Positions 1-8,525 are shown, counted from the first letter of the stretch. The stretch: DNA of 64,000 nucleotides from Halopiger aswanensis (GCF_003610195.1 NZ_RAPO01000006.1:42158-106157), one strand, 5' to 3'. Notes: generated from the letters alone by a model not told the origin. A program made the numbers and translations.

Positions 1-315
1 ATCGACGACGAAGAGCAGAACGCCTTTCCCATCGTCAAGAAGCTCGATACGGGGACCGAACTGACGGCCGCCGAACGAGCACACATCGAGGACGAAATCG
101 AGCACTTAGAGGAAGAACACGCCGAAACCGCGGATCGGCTCGAGCGGATCAACGACCTCACCGACGGCTACGCGGTGCCCGAGGACGCCTGTGCCAGCTA
201 CCGCAGCATGCTCGAGCGATTGGAAGCGCTCGAGCGCGAGACGCACATGCACGTCCACCGGGAGAACAACGTCTTGTTCCCGAAGGCGGAAGCGCTGTTG
301 GCTGAGCGACGATAG
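1..315 (+). CDS. Iron-sulfur cluster repair di-iron protein, C-terminal part (RIC/ScdA/YtfE-like)
   Basis: This is the last 104 codons of a gene that begins before the window; frame 1 is open from base 1 to the TAG at 313-315. The visible protein is helical and acidic. It holds the hemerythrin-like motifs of RIC proteins: an E-H-L-E-E-E-H stretch about one third in, and near the end H-x-H-x-E-N-N-V-L-F-P, the typical last ligand motif of the di-iron domain. RIC proteins restore Fe-S clusters damaged by nitric oxide or oxidants, in the cytoplasm. The N-terminal ScdA_N segment, if present, lies outside the window. It runs towards the converging gene at 331, 15 bases away. The family call is good from the last motif; substrate and regulation cannot be seen. 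Confidence 0.8.
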   Translation: MDDEEQNAFPIVKKLDTGTELTAAERAHIEDEIEHLEEEHAETADRLERINDLTDGYAVPEDACASYRSMLERLEALERETHMHVHRENNVLFPKAEALLAERR

Positions 316-330
316 CCGCCCGCCGCTACC

Positions 331-1371
331 TCATTCCCACTCGATTTCCTCGCCGCGGCTCGACTCCCGCAGGATGAACGGGCCGATCGCGAGGGTCCGC
401 TTCGCCACCGTCGCGATACGGAGGACGAACGCGATCAACAGGAGAAACGGCGTCACGGCGATCGTCGACGCGACGACGACGATCCAGACGAGCGTATCGA
501 TCCCGAGGACGGTCCCCGTCACGGCGTTCGCATCGAAAAACAGCAGCATCGACATCGTCACGACCAGTGCAGGGACGGCGACGTACATCATCGCCCGCGA
601 GAGGTTGATCAACTCCCACTGGAAGTACAGCGTCTTGAAGTGCTCGCGGGCGAGGCCGAAGAACTTCAGCGACTCGAGCAGCCCGTCGTAGGCCTCGCGG
701 GCGTCGTCGGTAAACGAGTCGGCGTGGGCGTTCTTGATCCGGCGCGCCCGGAAGATCTTCCAGGAGTAGTTGTAGTCGAGCGCGGCCTTGAGAACGCCGT
801 AGGTGCCGAACTGGGCGTCCTCGAGTTCGGCCTCGATCGCCTCGGCGTGCGTCGACAGGTTGTCGACGAACTCGTCGACGCGCTCGATCAGTTCGTCGTC
901 CTGACTCGCCGAGACGGCCGCCCGAAAGTCGGTCCCGCGCTCCGCGGAGGTTGCGACGATCGCCCGGAGGAACGAGGACGGTTCCGGCGGGCTAACCGGC
1001 GCATCGATGGCTTGCTCGATGTCCGCGCGAAAGTCGAGCGCCCCCTCGAGGCGCTCGCGCTGGTCCTCGACGGCGCCGAGTTCCTGCGAGAGCACGAGCG
1101 AGTTGATCGTGACGACGAGCGTGACGCCGGTGATCAGCGCGGTGGTCAGCGCCTGAAACAACGTGTGAACGGGAGTTTTCGTGCCGAGGAGCGCCCGCAG
1201 GGAGACGGGACTGAGTTCGCTCGCGAGCAACAGCCCGACGAAGATAAACGCCATCAGGCCGGCCGTCACGAGCCAGCGGTTGGCGTTCAACAGCAGGCGG
1301 TGTTTCCACGCCGGATCCGCGCTGCGCTCGGCCATCGTGTCGCTCGGCTCACCGCCGTCGCTCGCGCTCAT
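331..1371 (-). CDS. Haloarchaeal 2+2-TM membrane protein, paralog A of four
   Basis: The 346-residue protein has two N-terminal membrane segments (about 33-52 and 72-94), a long charged helical middle (95-258) and two C-terminal segments (260-280 and 294-320). Landmarks shared with three neighbours are S-Q-E-L-G-A-V plus a basic/acidic run after TM2, D-F-R-x-D-I-E, P-P-E-P-S-x-F-L, Y-N-Y-S-W-K-I-F, and A-R-E-H-F-K-T-L-Y-F-Q-W-E-L-I-N-L-S-R-A just before TM3. The C-terminus ends with K-R-T-L-A-I-G-P-F-I-L-R-E-S. No enzymatic motif or known domain was recognised, so function is unknown; the layout fits a membrane-anchored helical scaffold or channel-like protein. The ATG start is followed by a typical acidic haloarchaeal N-terminus. 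Paralogs lie at 1454-2482, 2681-3733 and 3771-4847. Confidence 0.85.
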   Translation of the reverse strand: MSASDGGEPSDTMAERSADPAWKHRLLLNANRWLVTAGLMAFIFVGLLLASELSPVSLRALLGTKTPVHTLFQALTTALITGVTLVVTINSLVLSQELGAVEDQRERLEGALDFRADIEQAIDAPVSPPEPSSFLRAIVATSAERGTDFRAAVSASQDDELIERVDEFVDNLSTHAEAIEAELEDAQFGTYGVLKAALDYNYSWKIFRARRIKNAHADSFTDDAREAYDGLLESLKFFGLAREHFKTLYFQWELINLSRAMMYVAVPALVVTMSMLLFFDANAVTGTVLGIDTLVWIVVVASTIAVTPFLLLIAFVLRIATVAKRTLAIGPFILRESSRGEEIEWE

Positions 1372-1453
1372 CGCTCGAGGACGACGATACCAGTCCGCGA
1401 GGGAAATAGCTACGGCAGGCGTCGCCGACGCCTGACCTTGCCTTCGAGGCGAG

Positions 1454-2482
1454 TCATCCGAGATCCTCGTCGCGCTCCGACTCCCGCAGGATAAAGGGTC
1501 CCATCGCGAGGGTCCGCTTCGCGACCGTCGCGATCCGGAGGATGTAGACGATGAAGACGACGAACGGCGCGATGCCCACGACGAAGCCCGCGCTGGTGAT
1601 CCAGACGAGGTTGTCGACCCCCAGCGTCGTCCCGGGAAGCGCTTGCCCGTCGATGTACATCATCAGCAGCGCCATCGCGCTCAGTGCGGGGACCGACACG
1701 TACAGCAGCGCCCGCGAGAGGTTGATCAACTCCCACTGGAAGTACAACGTCTTGAAGTGCTCGCGGGCCGGCCCGAAGAATTTCAGCAGCTCGATCATCT
1801 CGTCGAGTTCCGCGTCCGCGTCGTCGGAGAACTCGTCCCCGTGGTCGGCCCGAAGCTTGCGCGCGTCGTAGATCTTCCGCGAGTAGTTGAAGTTCAGGGC
1901 GTTCCAGATCACGTCGAAGGTGCCGAACTGCGCGTTCTCGAGGTCGTCCTTGACGACCTGTGCGTTCTCGACGGCGTCGTCGACGTAATCCGCGACCTTC
2001 GCCTGAAGCTCGTCGCTGTGATCGCCCGCGATCGTCTCCTCGAGGTCGTTCGCCTCCTCCTCGACCCCGTCCACGAGTTCGTAGAGGAAGGCGGCTGGTT
2101 CGGGCGGCGTGACGTCCTCCTCCTCGAGCGAGTCCTCGAGATCCTGCCGGAAGTCCATGGCATCCTGCATGCGGTCGCGCTGCTCGCCGACGGCGCCGAG
2201 TTCCTGCGAGAGGACGAGTTGGTTGATTGTGACGACGATCGACGTGCCCGTGATGATCGCGCCGATGAACCCCGAGAAGATCCAGAACGTGCCGTTGTGC
2301 TGTTCGACGATCGTCCGCAGGGGCGTCAGCCCGAACTGACTGGCCCCGACCAGCGCGACGAAGACGATCGCCAGCACGGCCGCCGTGAAGAGCCACCGAT
2401 TCAGTCGAAGCAACACCCACAGTCGCGGGCCGCCGACGCCGGCTCGCTGGCTCAACACGCCGCTCGAGTCCGAATCGCTCAT
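1454..2482 (-). CDS. Haloarchaeal 2+2-TM membrane protein, paralog B
   Basis: This is a 342-residue member of the same family as the gene at 331-1371, with the same order: TM, TM, about 170 polar residues, the R-E-H-F-K-T-L-Y-F-Q-W-E-L-I-N-L-S-R-A motif, TM, TM, and the K-R-T-L-A-M-G-P-F-I-L-R-E-S tail. The frame is open upstream to 2539, but ATG at 2482 is preferred because it gives the M-S-D-S-D-S start usual for haloarchaeal proteins, and the upstream residues (Cys, Trp, Tyr) are atypical. It lies 82 bases upstream of paralog A on the same strand, so the two may be co-transcribed. The middle domain is rich in E/D and probably forms long helices. Function is unknown. Confidence 0.85.
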   Translation of the reverse strand: MSDSDSSGVLSQRAGVGGPRLWVLLRLNRWLFTAAVLAIVFVALVGASQFGLTPLRTIVEQHNGTFWIFSGFIGAIITGTSIVVTINQLVLSQELGAVGEQRDRMQDAMDFRQDLEDSLEEEDVTPPEPAAFLYELVDGVEEEANDLEETIAGDHSDELQAKVADYVDDAVENAQVVKDDLENAQFGTFDVIWNALNFNYSRKIYDARKLRADHGDEFSDDADAELDEMIELLKFFGPAREHFKTLYFQWELINLSRALLYVSVPALSAMALLMMYIDGQALPGTTLGVDNLVWITSAGFVVGIAPFVVFIVYILRIATVAKRTLAMGPFILRESERDEDLG

Positions 2483-2680
2483 TGCGTATACACGAACGGA
2501 CCACGGCGCCGAACAAAAGCCCTGTCCGGGAGTGAGCAACCCGAGAACCGCGCCTCCCGGCCAGTCGCCGGGTTACAACTGCTCGCAAAGCAACCGCAGG
2601 GGGAGAGACGGCGATTGACGCCCGTGCAAACCACGGAAACACTTGTCCGGACGACCGTGATACAACGGCACTACGAACCA

Positions 2681-3733
2681 ATGAGCGAGTCACGCGAGCG
2701 CGCGAGCGACGAGACGTCGGACACGATGGTCGATCGCGTCCACGGCGGGCGGCCAGTGCTGTGGTTTCTCGTCAAGGGCAATCGGGTCCTCGTAGCTGCC
2801 GCGATGCTCGCCGTCGCCTACGCCGTGCTCGTCGGACTCGGTCAGTTCGGTCCCGGCTCGATCACGAAGCTGTTCGAGCCCGATCCGGTCTTCGCCCTGT
2901 TCACCCCGATCATCATCGGGATTATCATGGGCGTTAGCCTCGTGTTGACGTTCAACCAGCTCGTCCTCTCGGAGGAGCTGGGGCCGGTCGGCGATCAGCG
3001 CCGGCGGATGGACGACGCGATGGCCTTCCGCGAGGACGTCGAGGACGCCGTCGGCCGCAACACCAGTCCGCCCGAACCCTCCGTCTTCCTCCGCGGGCTC
3101 GTGGAATCCACCGGCGAACGCGCGCGCTCGCTCCTCGAGGCGCTCGAGGACGACCCGCACCTCGACGATGCCACGTGCGAAGACATCCGCGAGTACGCCG
3201 ACGGAATCGTCGCCGACGCCGAGCGGGTCGCCGGCGACCTCGAGGGCCAGCAGTTCGGCCAGTTCGAGGTCGTCGAGTCCGCCCTCGAGTACAACTACTC
3301 CTGGAAGATCTACACCGGCCGTCGCGTCCGCAATCGACACGCGGACGCGCTGCCGAACGCCGTCGCCACGGAGTTCGACGAACTGCTGAACGTGCTCGAG
3401 TTCTTCGGGCCGGCCCGCGAGCACTTCAAGACGCTGTACTTTCGGTGGGAAATCATCAACATCTCGCGGGCGCTGGCGTACATCGCCCTTCCAGCGCTGG
3501 CGGTCGCGGCCTACATGATCCTGATCTTCGAGACGGGCGACGTGGCCGGGACGACGGCGGGGATCGACCACGGGCTGCTGGTCGTCGGCCTGGGGTTCGC
3601 CGTCGGCGTGACGCCGTTCGCGATCTTCCTGTCGTACATCCTCCGAATCGTCACGATCGCGAAGTGGACCCTCGCGATCGGGCCGTTCGTCCTCCGCGAG
3701 ACCGATCGCGGTTCGGACGTGGAGTGGGAGTAA
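2681..3733 (+). CDS. Haloarchaeal 2+2-TM membrane protein, paralog C
   Basis: This 350-residue third member is divergent from paralog B, with about 200 bases between their starts. It has the same architecture: TM segments near residues 30-50 and 75-100, the E-E-L-G-P-V-G-D-Q-R motif, D-A-M-A-F-R-E-D-V-E-D, P-P-E-P-S-V-F-L, Y-N-Y-S-W-K-I-Y, R-E-H-F-K-T-L-Y-F-R-W-E-I-I-N-I-S-R-A, and two C-terminal TM segments ending in K-W-T-L-A-I-G-P-F-V-L-R-E-T. The same frame is open far upstream to 1643, but that part is the antisense shadow of paralog B; ATG at 2681 aligns with the N-termini of the relatives. No catalytic residues are evident. Confidence 0.85.
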   Translation: MSESRERASDETSDTMVDRVHGGRPVLWFLVKGNRVLVAAAMLAVAYAVLVGLGQFGPGSITKLFEPDPVFALFTPIIIGIIMGVSLVLTFNQLVLSEELGPVGDQRRRMDDAMAFREDVEDAVGRNTSPPEPSVFLRGLVESTGERARSLLEALEDDPHLDDATCEDIREYADGIVADAERVAGDLEGQQFGQFEVVESALEYNYSWKIYTGRRVRNRHADALPNAVATEFDELLNVLEFFGPAREHFKTLYFRWEIINISRALAYIALPALAVAAYMILIFETGDVAGTTAGIDHGLLVVGLGFAVGVTPFAIFLSYILRIVTIAKWTLAIGPFVLRETDRGSDVEWE

Positions 3734-3770
3734 GCGCTCGATCCGGGTGTCATCCTCGCCGTGGCCCGGC

Positions 3771-4847
3771 TCAATCGTCTCGCTGCGACGACTGCTCGTC
3801 GCCGTACTCCACGCTGAAGGGACCCTCGTCGGGGTCCTTTTGTGGAATCATCGGCCCGACCGAGGCGGTGCGGCGCGTGACCGTCGCGGTCCGCAGAATG
3901 TAGGAGACGAGCAACGCGAGCGGCGAGAGGACGACGACGATCAGCGCGCTCACCACGTAGGGAAGTAGGGCCGTGCTGATGCTCGGCCCGGTGACATCGG
4001 CGTACAGGAGCCCGACGAGGATCGCCGACAGGATCGAGGGCACCCCGCAGTAGATCGTCAGTTGCGAGAACCGAGTTAGTTCCCGCTGGAGGTAGGTCGT
4101 CTTGAACTGCTCGCGGGCGACGCTGAACAGCTTCAGGGAGCCGATCAGCTCGTCGAGTTGGTCTTTCGCCGTCGGCGACAGCGAGTCGTCGTACTCGTTT
4201 CGCAGGTGCGTCGCGACGTACAGCTGCCAGGCCTCGTCGTAGTTGATCGCCGCCGACACGGCCGAGAACGTGCCGAACGACGACTGCTCGAGCGTTTCGT
4301 CGACCCGGTCGGCCCGCTCCTGGACGCTGTTGGTGTATCGGATGACCGTCTCGCGGACGTCGCGGTCGTCGTGGTCCGCGACGGTGTCGGCCAGTTGCGC
4401 GGCCTCGTGTCTGATCGAGTCGACGATCAACTCGAGTACGCGCGCGGGTTCGGCCGGAGCGGCCGGGATGGCGGCCTCCGCCGCGACGTCCTCGCGGAAG
4501 TCCACGACGCTCTCGAACCGGTCGCGCGCTTTCCCCGCCGAACTGAACTCCTGAGAGAGGATGAGCTGGTTAACTGAGACGACCAGGGTCACGAGCGAGA
4601 ACGTCCCGGCGATCATGCCGCTGGCAACCCGCGTGACGGAGTTCGGGTTGAGGAAGTTGACGATGCCGAGTTCGTGTAACCCGACGATCAGCGCGAAGAT
4701 GGCGACCGAGACCAGTGCCGTGACGGCCAGCCGGTTCCCCTGAATCAGGAACCACTCGTAGAACTGCGTCAGCGGTCCTGCCTGTCTCCCGACGTCAGCC
4801 CCGTAGGACTCGAGCGTCTCGTCTGTCTCGGTCTCGGACGACCCCAT
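3771..4847 (-). CDS. Haloarchaeal 2+2-TM membrane protein, paralog D (most divergent)
   Basis: This 358-residue fourth family member converges on paralog C with 37 bases between stops. It keeps the two terminal TM pairs, L-S-Q-E-F-S-S-A-G-K, D-F-R-E-D-V-A, P-A-E-P-A-R-V-L and R-E-Q-F-K-T-T-Y-L-Q-R-E-L, but it lacks the R-E-H-F and Y-N-Y-S-W forms (Y-D-E-A-W instead), so it is the most diverged copy. The tail T-A-S-V-G-P-M-I-P-Q replaces the L-A-I-G-P-F-I-L-R of the others. ATG at 4847 (M-G-S-S-E) is chosen over a GTG five codons upstream. Function is unknown. Confidence 0.8.
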   Translation of the reverse strand: MGSSETETDETLESYGADVGRQAGPLTQFYEWFLIQGNRLAVTALVSVAIFALIVGLHELGIVNFLNPNSVTRVASGMIAGTFSLVTLVVSVNQLILSQEFSSAGKARDRFESVVDFREDVAAEAAIPAAPAEPARVLELIVDSIRHEAAQLADTVADHDDRDVRETVIRYTNSVQERADRVDETLEQSSFGTFSAVSAAINYDEAWQLYVATHLRNEYDDSLSPTAKDQLDELIGSLKLFSVAREQFKTTYLQRELTRFSQLTIYCGVPSILSAILVGLLYADVTGPSISTALLPYVVSALIVVVLSPLALLVSYILRTATVTRRTASVGPMIPQKDPDEGPFSVEYGDEQSSQRDD

Positions 4848-5061
4848 ACTGATACGGTCCACGGTGTTGACAATAAGGGCCTGCGTTGCATACGGCCACG
4901 CGGGGTCGATTCCGGTGCGAACTGAGCGGCCGGTCGCTGGAGTCGGTCGGCGGACCGCCGTCGAGGTGCAATGTTCAGGGCTTACACTGAAATGCGTCGG
5001 CGGTGTCGCGCTAGTACATGCTCGGTGAGGGAACCGACCTGTCCACGAGGGATCGAGGGCG
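4848..5061. other. Intergenic region between paralog D and a lipoprotein gene
   Basis: These 214 bases separate divergent genes and must hold both promoters. A T/A-richer patch lies near 4868-4880, just upstream of the paralog D start. No ORF with haloarchaeal protein character and no clear repeat were seen. Confidence 0.4.
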
Positions 5062-5580
5062 ATGACGCGCTCGGAGTCGACGAGCCGGTCACGCCGCCGC
5101 CTCCTCGCGTCGCTCGGTGCGGGCGCCGTCGCGGTAGCCGGAGCCGGCTGTACCGGCAGCGGCGGTCTCGACGGCGAGCCGTCCTACGAGGAAGGCAACG
5201 TGGGCGACGTCAACGCCAGCAGCGACGCCAACCGCTCCGCCGAGGAGATGGTGACGGCCGAGGCGCTGGCCCAACAGGAACCGAACAACTCGGTGACGCC
5301 GCTCGAGTCGCTCTCGCTGGTCGACCACGAGTTCGTCGTCGAGGACGGCTACCTCGGCTCGACGATCCAGGGGACGGTCCAGAACACGGGCGGCGACCGA
5401 GTCCAACTCGTCGAAGTCCGGACCCGGATCTACAACGGCTCCGGTAATCTGATCGGTCGCTACTTCGCGAGTACGGGCGATCTCGACGCCAATGCGGCGT
5501 GGGAGTTCCAGGTGGTCGTGCTCGAGGCGCCGGCCGACGTCGCGGCGTACGATATTACGGTGCTGGGAACGCCGTCCTGA
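5062..5580 (+). CDS. Tat-exported lipoprotein with FxLyD-like domain
   Basis: This 172-residue protein starts with a twin-arginine signal (S-R-R-R-L-L, residues 10-15), a short Ala/Gly hydrophobic stretch and a lipobox ending in Cys30 (A-G-A-G-C). It is therefore predicted to cross the membrane folded and be lipid-anchored outside. A low-complexity acidic linker (about 31-75) is followed by a beta-rich domain (80-172) with G-T-V-Q-N-T-G-G-D-x-V-Q-L-V-E-V and Y-F-A-S-T-G-D-L, the pattern of FxLyD-type domains common on haloarchaeal surface lipoproteins. The ligand is unknown. It is a single gene flanked by the membrane-protein cluster and pspA. Confidence 0.8.
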   Translation: MTRSESTSRSRRRLLASLGAGAVAVAGAGCTGSGGLDGEPSYEEGNVGDVNASSDANRSAEEMVTAEALAQQEPNNSVTPLESLSLVDHEFVVEDGYLGSTIQGTVQNTGGDRVQLVEVRTRIYNGSGNLIGRYFASTGDLDANAAWEFQVVVLEAPADVAAYDITVLGTPS

Positions 5581-5719
5581 CCGTTGTTTGAACGCCGTTC
5601 CCGCGGCTGTCCGATCCGTGATCGGCTATTCGGTCGCTAAAATCACAGGTGAAACCTAGTCGCGTCGCTCGCCACTCGTCGTCTCGGCAACCGAAACGGG
5701 ATGGTCCAAAACCGGCTAC

Positions 5720-6598
5720 TCAGGCGTTCTCTTCGTCCTGCAGCTCCGCGAGTTCGGCTTCGACGTCCGCTTGATCGTCCTCCTCGAGTTCGGTCAGCTC
5801 CGCGTCGTCGACCTCGGTTTCGGATTCGGCCTCTGTCTCGGTTTCGGCGTCCGCGTCGGCCGTCTCGGCGTCGGCAGCCTGGGCCTCCGTTTCCGCCTCG
5901 CCCTCGCCGACCTCCGATTTGAGCGTCTCGAGTTCGGCCTCGACGCCGCTGTCGGTCGATAGCTGCTCGAGTTCGCGGTCGATGTCGTCCTTGTCCGAGA
6001 GGACGTCCTCGAACGCGCCGGACTCGTGGAGTTCGTCCATCGCGGCGGCGCGGGCCTCCATGTCCTCGGTCTGTTCCTCGGCGCGCTCGATGGCGCGGCC
6101 GACGTCCTCGAACTCGTCGCCGGTCGCCGTGATCGCCTCCGAGACCTGTGAACTCGCCTTGGCGGCCTCGTGGCGGGCCTTCATCGTCTCCTTCTTGGTG
6201 CGGAACTCCTCGATGCGGCTCTGGAGTTCGTTTTTCTGCTCGATTAGTTGGTCCTGCTGGCTCTGCAGATCGGAGATCTGGCGCTCCAGATCCTCGATCT
6301 GGTTCATCTTCGTCTTCTTCTTCTCGAGCGCACGCCGCGCCAGGTCCTCCCGGCCCTGCTGGACCGCGGTGCGGGCCTGTTCGTTGTGCTTCTCGACGTT
6401 CTCCTCGAGCCGGCGCTTTTGCATCTCGAGGCGTTTTTTCTGCGTCGTGAGGTCGGCGATACCGCGTTTGACCTCCTGAAGCTGGTCTCGCATCTGCTCG
6501 TAGGAATAATCGAGCGTCTCGGTCGGGTCCTCAGCCCGGTTGAGCAGCGAGTTGATCTTCGACCGGATGACGTAGGAGGTCCGAGAGAGGATGCCCAT
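5720..6598 (-). CDS. PspA/IM30 family membrane-stress protein
   Basis: This 292-residue protein opens with an amphipathic helix (M-G-I-L-S-R-T-S-Y-V-I-R-S-K-I-N) and the PspA core A-E-D-P-x-x-T-L-D-Y-S-Y-E-Q-M, followed by a long heptad-rich coiled coil (about 35-185). PspA/Vipp1/IM30 proteins are ESCRT-III relatives that polymerise on the inner face of the membrane under envelope stress. The C-terminal ~80 residues are an acidic, Glu/Ala/Asp-rich low-complexity tail typical of haloarchaeal versions and absent from bacterial PspA. ATG at 6598 gives the conserved amphipathic N-terminus. It stands alone, without a pspBC-like partner next to it. Confidence 0.92.
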   Translation of the reverse strand: MGILSRTSYVIRSKINSLLNRAEDPTETLDYSYEQMRDQLQEVKRGIADLTTQKKRLEMQKRRLEENVEKHNEQARTAVQQGREDLARRALEKKKTKMNQIEDLERQISDLQSQQDQLIEQKNELQSRIEEFRTKKETMKARHEAAKASSQVSEAITATGDEFEDVGRAIERAEEQTEDMEARAAAMDELHESGAFEDVLSDKDDIDRELEQLSTDSGVEAELETLKSEVGEGEAETEAQAADAETADADAETETEAESETEVDDAELTELEEDDQADVEAELAELQDEENA

Positions 6599-6752
6599 AG
6601 TCGTACGTATCGCTCGTCATCCTTAAAAACATCACATCAATAACAGACAACGAACGGATCCGGCGAGTTGGACCGAGAGCGCGGGGATAGCGTCGATTCC
6701 ACCTCGGACGTCCCCAATCGCCACCGCGGCGACGTACGGCGGACCGCACGGC

Positions 6753-6902
6753 ATGTCCCGGGATCTGTCACCGACCGACGGCGCGTCGGGCTCCCGGACG
6801 GACGATCGCGACGGCGGCGTACTGAACTTCGCGGTCGCCGCCGGACTCGAGAAGGCGACCGCGGTGCACGCGCCTCACAGCATCGGCGTTTCTCAGCACT
6901 GA
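6753..6902 (+). CDS. Possible 49-residue small protein
   Basis: A short ATG-initiated frame in the 338-base gap between pspA and an alpha/beta hydrolase encodes 49 residues. The start (M-S-R-D-L-S-P-T-D-G) and acidic linker look haloarchaeal, and the second half (V-L-N-F-A-V-A-A-G-L-E-K-A) could form one short amphipathic helix. It ends 34 bases before the next start on the same strand, so it could share that transcript. No homology is recognised and codon statistics were not computed. The alternative is a chance ORF in GC-rich DNA; the rest of the gap holds nothing else recognised. Confidence 0.25.
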   Translation: MSRDLSPTDGASGSRTDDRDGGVLNFAVAAGLEKATAVHAPHSIGVSQH

Positions 6903-6936
6903 ATACTAATACCGGTCGCTGAGACAGTTCCCACGA

Positions 6937-7794
6937 ATGACGATCGCCGATACGCTCGACGGCTGGTCCGAAGGCGATCTCGAGGTGGACGACGCGTCGC
7001 TTCACTACTACCGCAGCGGCGGTGGCGGGCGTCCGTTCGTGGTCGCACACGGCATCACCGCGGACGGCCGCTCGCGGATCCCGCTGGTCGAGCCGCTCGC
7101 CGACGCCGGCTACGACGTCGTGACCTACGACGCTCGCGGCCACGGGCGCTCGGGCGCCCCCGCGGACGGCTACGAGTACGCCGATCAGGCGGCCGACCTC
7201 GTCACCCTCGTCGACGCGCTCGAGCTCGAGGAGCCGGTTTTGTACGGCCACTCGATGGGTGGTACGACGGTCGCAGTCGCGGCGGCGACCCGGCCCGACC
7301 TGCCGCACGCGGTCGTGCTCGAGGATCCCGAACTGCTGCTCGGACTGGACGCGGGCGACTCCGCGGCCGACGACGTCGACGCGGACGGCGAGAACGGATT
7401 CCTCGAGACGATTACCGAACGGATCCGCGGACAGCCGGCCGCGTCTCGGGAGGAGTTGCTCGAGACCGACGCCGGGCTTCGGACGCTCGCCGACGCCGGT
7501 CGCGACCGCCTCGCGACGCTGCTGGCCGACGCGTACCTGCGCGTCGATCCGAACGCCGAGGGGGTCCTCGCGGCCGATCGCGTCGACGTCGCCGAGGTCT
7601 TTCCCGCTATCGAGGCGCCGACGCTGATCCTCAAAGCCGACGCCGGCCCGGCGGCCCGCGAGCGCCACCGCGAGGCCGCGTCGCACCTTGCCGACGGTCG
7701 ACTCGTCCACGTCGACGGCGCCGGCCACTGCGTCCTCCGAGACCGACACGAGCGGGCCGTCGACGAGATTCAATCGTTCCTCGAGGAGCGCTGA
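6937..7794 (+). CDS. Alpha/beta hydrolase
   Basis: This is a 285-residue alpha/beta-hydrolase fold protein. It shows the oxyanion-side H-G-I-T (about 38-41), D-x-R-G-H-G-R-S-G (65-73), the nucleophile elbow G-H-S-M-G-G with Ser106, and a late G-A-G-H motif near residue 265 for the catalytic His. It belongs to the broad esterase/lipase/epoxide-hydrolase group, so the substrate cannot be told. It is probably cytoplasmic, as no signal peptide is present. The next gene, another alpha/beta hydrolase, begins 40 bases downstream on the same strand, suggesting a two-gene unit. Confidence 0.88.
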   Translation: MTIADTLDGWSEGDLEVDDASLHYYRSGGGGRPFVVAHGITADGRSRIPLVEPLADAGYDVVTYDARGHGRSGAPADGYEYADQAADLVTLVDALELEEPVLYGHSMGGTTVAVAAATRPDLPHAVVLEDPELLLGLDAGDSAADDVDADGENGFLETITERIRGQPAASREELLETDAGLRTLADAGRDRLATLLADAYLRVDPNAEGVLAADRVDVAEVFPAIEAPTLILKADAGPAARERHREAASHLADGRLVHVDGAGHCVLRDRHERAVDEIQSFLEER

Positions 7795-7834
7795 CGGCCC
7801 CGAATTGATTATCCCGCGGCCGGAACGCTCGAGC

Positions 7835-8476
7835 ATGACCGACGTTCTCGTTCCCGGCGGGCGCGACGTCCGCGGGACGCTCGAGGAACCCGCGGACGGC
7901 GAGCCGGATGCGATCGTGGTCGCCTGCCCGCCCCACCCACAGCAAGGAGGGTCGCGAAGCGACCGCCGCCTCGTCGCCGTCGGCGACGTCCTCACGGACG
8001 CGGGGATCGCCTGCCTCCGATTCGACTACGGCGAGTGGGACGAGGGCTACGGCGAACTCGCCGACGCCCGAAACGCCGTCCGCTGGGCCGCCGACCGCTA
8101 CGAGCGCGTCGGCCTGTTCGGCTACAGCTTCGGCGCGACACTCGCGCTGCTGGCCGCCGCCGAGTCCGAGACCGTCGACGCCGTCGCCGCGCTCGCCCCG
8201 ACGGCGCGACTGGCCGACGACCTCGACGCCGTCGCGGCCCTCGAGTCGATCTCGTGTCCGGTGCAGGTGTGCTACGGCGAGCGGGATCGGACGGTCGAGT
8301 GGGAGCCGATCGTCGAGTCCATCCGGGAGACAGCCGCTGAAGCAGAACGAGACGGTGACAAAACCCTCGTCGCCCTTTCGGGCGACCACTTCTTCGTCGG
8401 CCAGCAGACGTCGATCGCCGACGATGTCGTCGCGTTTTTCGAATCGAGACTCCGCGAGTCGGGCGACCGGCGGTAA
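7835..8476 (+). CDS. Alpha/beta hydrolase, dienelactone-hydrolase/YdeN-like short form
   Basis: This 213-residue hydrolase has C-P-P-H-P near residue 31, the L-R-F-D-Y-G-E strand motif (61-67), nucleophile elbow G-Y-S-F-G-A with Ser98, and G-D-H-F-F near the end for the His. The C-P-P-H-P-Q-x-G-G-S-R-x-D segment is typical of small archaeal and bacterial hydrolases acting on short esters or lactones, but the substrate is unknown. ATG at 7835 is used; the frame stays open upstream only inside the previous gene. It lies downstream of the other hydrolase in the same orientation and converges on the STAS-like gene at 8526. Confidence 0.85.
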   Translation: MTDVLVPGGRDVRGTLEEPADGEPDAIVVACPPHPQQGGSRSDRRLVAVGDVLTDAGIACLRFDYGEWDEGYGELADARNAVRWAADRYERVGLFGYSFGATLALLAAAESETVDAVAALAPTARLADDLDAVAALESISCPVQVCYGERDRTVEWEPIVESIRETAAEAERDGDKTLVALSGDHFFVGQQTSIADDVVAFFESRLRESGDRR

Positions 8477-8525
8477 CGACGCGTGTGAGCGACTCGAGCC
8501 CGATCGCACCCCTCGAATCAGTTGC

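Noticed and set aside
6668..6922. An 84-codon TTG-started frame upstream of the first hydrolase
   Set aside because: It is almost entirely Arg/Gly/Ser/Thr, typical of a false frame; the 49-codon ATG frame in another phase is a better candidate.
7951..7970. A GC-rich dyad (GGTCGCGAAGCGACC) that looked like a repeat element
   Set aside because: It lies inside the conserved C-P-P-H-P...R-S-D-R-R region of a hydrolase gene and is explained by the coding sequence.
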